Shown here piece by piece: positions 6,390 through 6,781 of a stretch of DNA of 6,781 bases. Position numbers and translations under genes: made by a program. A model generated the notes under the pieces. The model was not told where the DNA came from and did no database searches. It saw only the letters and a list, made by a program, of their open reading frames with translations. The DNA comes from Candidatus Wolfebacteria bacterium (lineage in GTDB: Bacteria > Patescibacteriota > Minisyncoccia > UBA6257 > UBA9933): assembly GCA_026394835.1 (NCBI GenBank), contig JAPLZW010000087.1:1-6781 (forward strand), given 5' to 3'. Each line of letters begins with the position of its first letter. Within the stretch, counting starts at the first letter, position 1.

Positions 6390-6441
6390 CATTATAGTAT
6401 ATAGAATATAATATAAAGGTTTCTTTCTTGATACTATAATG
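6390..6441 (-). promoter_or_regulatory. Promoter and candidate operator of the XRE operon
   Basis: CATTATAGTAT (6390-6400) and ATACTATAATG (6431-6441) are exact inverted 11-bp arms, 30 bases apart. On the - strand the left arm contains TATAAT (6391-6396), a consensus -10 pointing at the regulator, ending 11 bases before its first ATG; no good -35 is seen. The right arm contains TATAAT on the + strand (6435-6440), pointing away into the hairpin-rich region. A smaller palindrome, TATAA-CA-TTATA (6385-6396), overlaps the left arm. A dimeric XRE protein binding these arms would block RNA polymerase, the usual design of an autorepressed operon. Binding is inferred, not shown; the tract is AT-rich and some symmetry may be chance. 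Confidence 0.55.
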
Positions 6442-6491
6442 ATAACTAATTTTTATAAAATTGTAAATGAATCTTTGGGGAGTTCCTTAGC

Positions 6492-6527
6492 GTTGCCCGC
6501 GAATGGGTTGGGTGGGTCAAGGGCAAC
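6492..6527 (+). repeat. Hairpin enclosing a G-quadruplex motif
   Basis: GTTGCCC (6492-6498) and GGGCAAC (6521-6527) are exact inverted arms. The interval 6505-6523 reads GGGTTGGGTGGGTCAAGGG: four GGG tracts with loops of 2, 1 and 4 bases, a canonical G3+N1-7 quadruplex motif. The fourth tract is also the start of the right hairpin arm, so hairpin and quadruplex exclude each other, as in a two-state switch. Confidence 0.7.
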
Positions 6528-6544
6528 ATCTTCTTCGGTGGCGC

Positions 6545-6561
6545 ATTTTGCTTTGCAAAAT
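6545..6561. repeat. Small perfect hairpin
   Basis: ATTTTGC (6545-6551) and GCAAAAT (6555-6561) pair perfectly around a TTT loop. It sits between the two G-rich hairpins. Too AT-rich and without a T-run to serve as a terminator. Confidence 0.6.
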
Positions 6562-6603
6562 ACAGCCTCAAATTCCGCCGAAAAAAAGAATCGTCCCCGC
6601 GAG

Positions 6604-6644
6604 GGCGTGGCGGAAGGGGGGTTTGGGGGGAATTCCGCCACGCC
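6604..6644. repeat. 12-bp hairpin with two six-G tracts in the loop
   Basis: GGCGTGGCGGAA (6604-6615) and TTCCGCCACGCC (6633-6644) are exact inverted arms, the strongest stem in the window. The loop is GGGGGG-TTT-GGGGGG-AA (6616-6632), a mirror repeat of two G6 tracts. No T-run follows on either strand, so it is not a standard terminator. Confidence 0.8.
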
Positions 6645-6675
6645 AGAGCGAAATCAAATTGTGGACAGCCCCGCC

Positions 6676-6698
6676 GTCCTGCTCGTTAAGAGCAGAAC
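6676..6698 (-). repeat. Stem-loop with a G-U-compatible pair on the - strand
   Basis: GTCCTGCTC (6676-6684) and GAGCAGAAC (6690-6698) pair around GTTAA. One position is C-A in a + strand RNA but U-G in a - strand RNA, so the 9-pair stem is complete only on the - strand transcript. It is a single base of evidence for orientation. Confidence 0.5.
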
Positions 6699-6730
6699 CC
6701 CGCACAAAAGTTTTCTTTTCCTTTTACCTG

Positions 6731-6756
6731 CCCGCCGAAGCCTCAGCGCAGGCGGG
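6731..6756. repeat. CCCGCC/GGCGGG hairpin near the right edge
   Basis: CCCGCC (6731-6736) and GGCGGG (6751-6756) are inverted arms. Their core matches the arms of the hairpin at 4407-4445 (CCCGCC and GGCGGG), so both may belong to one repeat family. The sequence between (GAAGCCTCAGCGCA) differs from the loop of the other copy. An A-run follows on the + strand, which would be a T-run leading into the hairpin, not out of it, on the - strand. Confidence 0.5.
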
Positions 6757-6781
6757 GAAGAAAAAAATCGGCGCGCGCAAA

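Larger units (their letters stand above)
6441..6781. other. Gene-free, hairpin-rich right end
   Basis: No frame here has the look of a real protein. The stretch holds stem-loops at 6492-6527, 6545-6561, 6604-6644, 6676-6698 and 6731-6756, five in about 270 bases, several with G-run loops. The density far exceeds what one terminator needs. It may be a cluster of dispersed repeats, or a structured RNA transcribed rightward from the TATAAT at 6435-6440; the sequence alone does not decide. Its sharp rise in GC and G-runs contrasts with the AT-rich promoter beside it. Confidence 0.6.

Noticed and set aside
6453..6641. 62-residue - strand open frame in the right end
   Set aside because: It is Pro/Ala/Glu-rich, spans three hairpins including most of the 12-bp stem, has no recognisable domain, and its composition follows from the GC-rich repeats. 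It is more likely a reading of repeat DNA than a gene.
6661..6710. tRNA-like stretch near the right end
   Set aside because: One stem with a 5-base loop is present, but there is no acceptor stem, TTCRA loop or D-arm.

Overview
The window looks like a piece of a Candidatus Patescibacteria (CPR) genome, most likely Parcubacteria-like. This is inferred from three things. The leucyl-tRNA synthetase is of a divergent type (HIGG in place of HIGH, a GLDGFGIHSE stretch in place of the usual GWDAFGLPAE, no leucine-specific insert before KMSKS). It is followed by a membrane-anchored lamin-tail-like protein of a kind I associate with these genomes. Genes start without clear Shine-Dalgarno sequences and the gaps are full of GC-rich hairpin repeats. 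No rRNA or tRNA gene is visible, so placement rests on protein character only.

Left part, + strand (1-3552): a 12-codon tail of an upstream reading frame ends at 39. A nested palindromic element fills the gap to leuS (123-2585). Four bases after the leuS stop begins a 320-residue membrane-anchored protein with a probable lamin tail domain and six cysteines (2590-3552). The two + strand genes are probably co-transcribed.

Middle, - strand (3549-4276): a tRNA-dihydrouridine synthase (dus) gene converges on the lamin-tail gene, with the two stop codons overlapping. It is broken. The true N-terminus (reading PMANV) is joined out of frame directly to the active-site MGCPD segment, so roughly 80 codons are missing. 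The 220-residue open frame that remains starts at a methionine inside the catalytic motif, not at a real start. The 249-base gap to its right carries three separate hairpins.

Right part, - strand operon (6379 down to 4526): a 70-residue XRE-type HTH regulator, a 277-residue two-domain protein whose C-terminal half resembles DUF5680, and a 262-residue class I SAM-dependent methyltransferase, separated by only 6 and 12 bases. An 11-bp inverted repeat overlaps the promoter region in front of the regulator and is a candidate operator. This compact regulator/unknown/methyltransferase set is the best candidate here for a little-described functional unit.

Right end (6441-6781): no convincing gene. 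The stretch is packed with hairpins, several with G-run loops, including one canonical G-quadruplex motif. It may be a cluster of dispersed repeats or a structured noncoding transcript.
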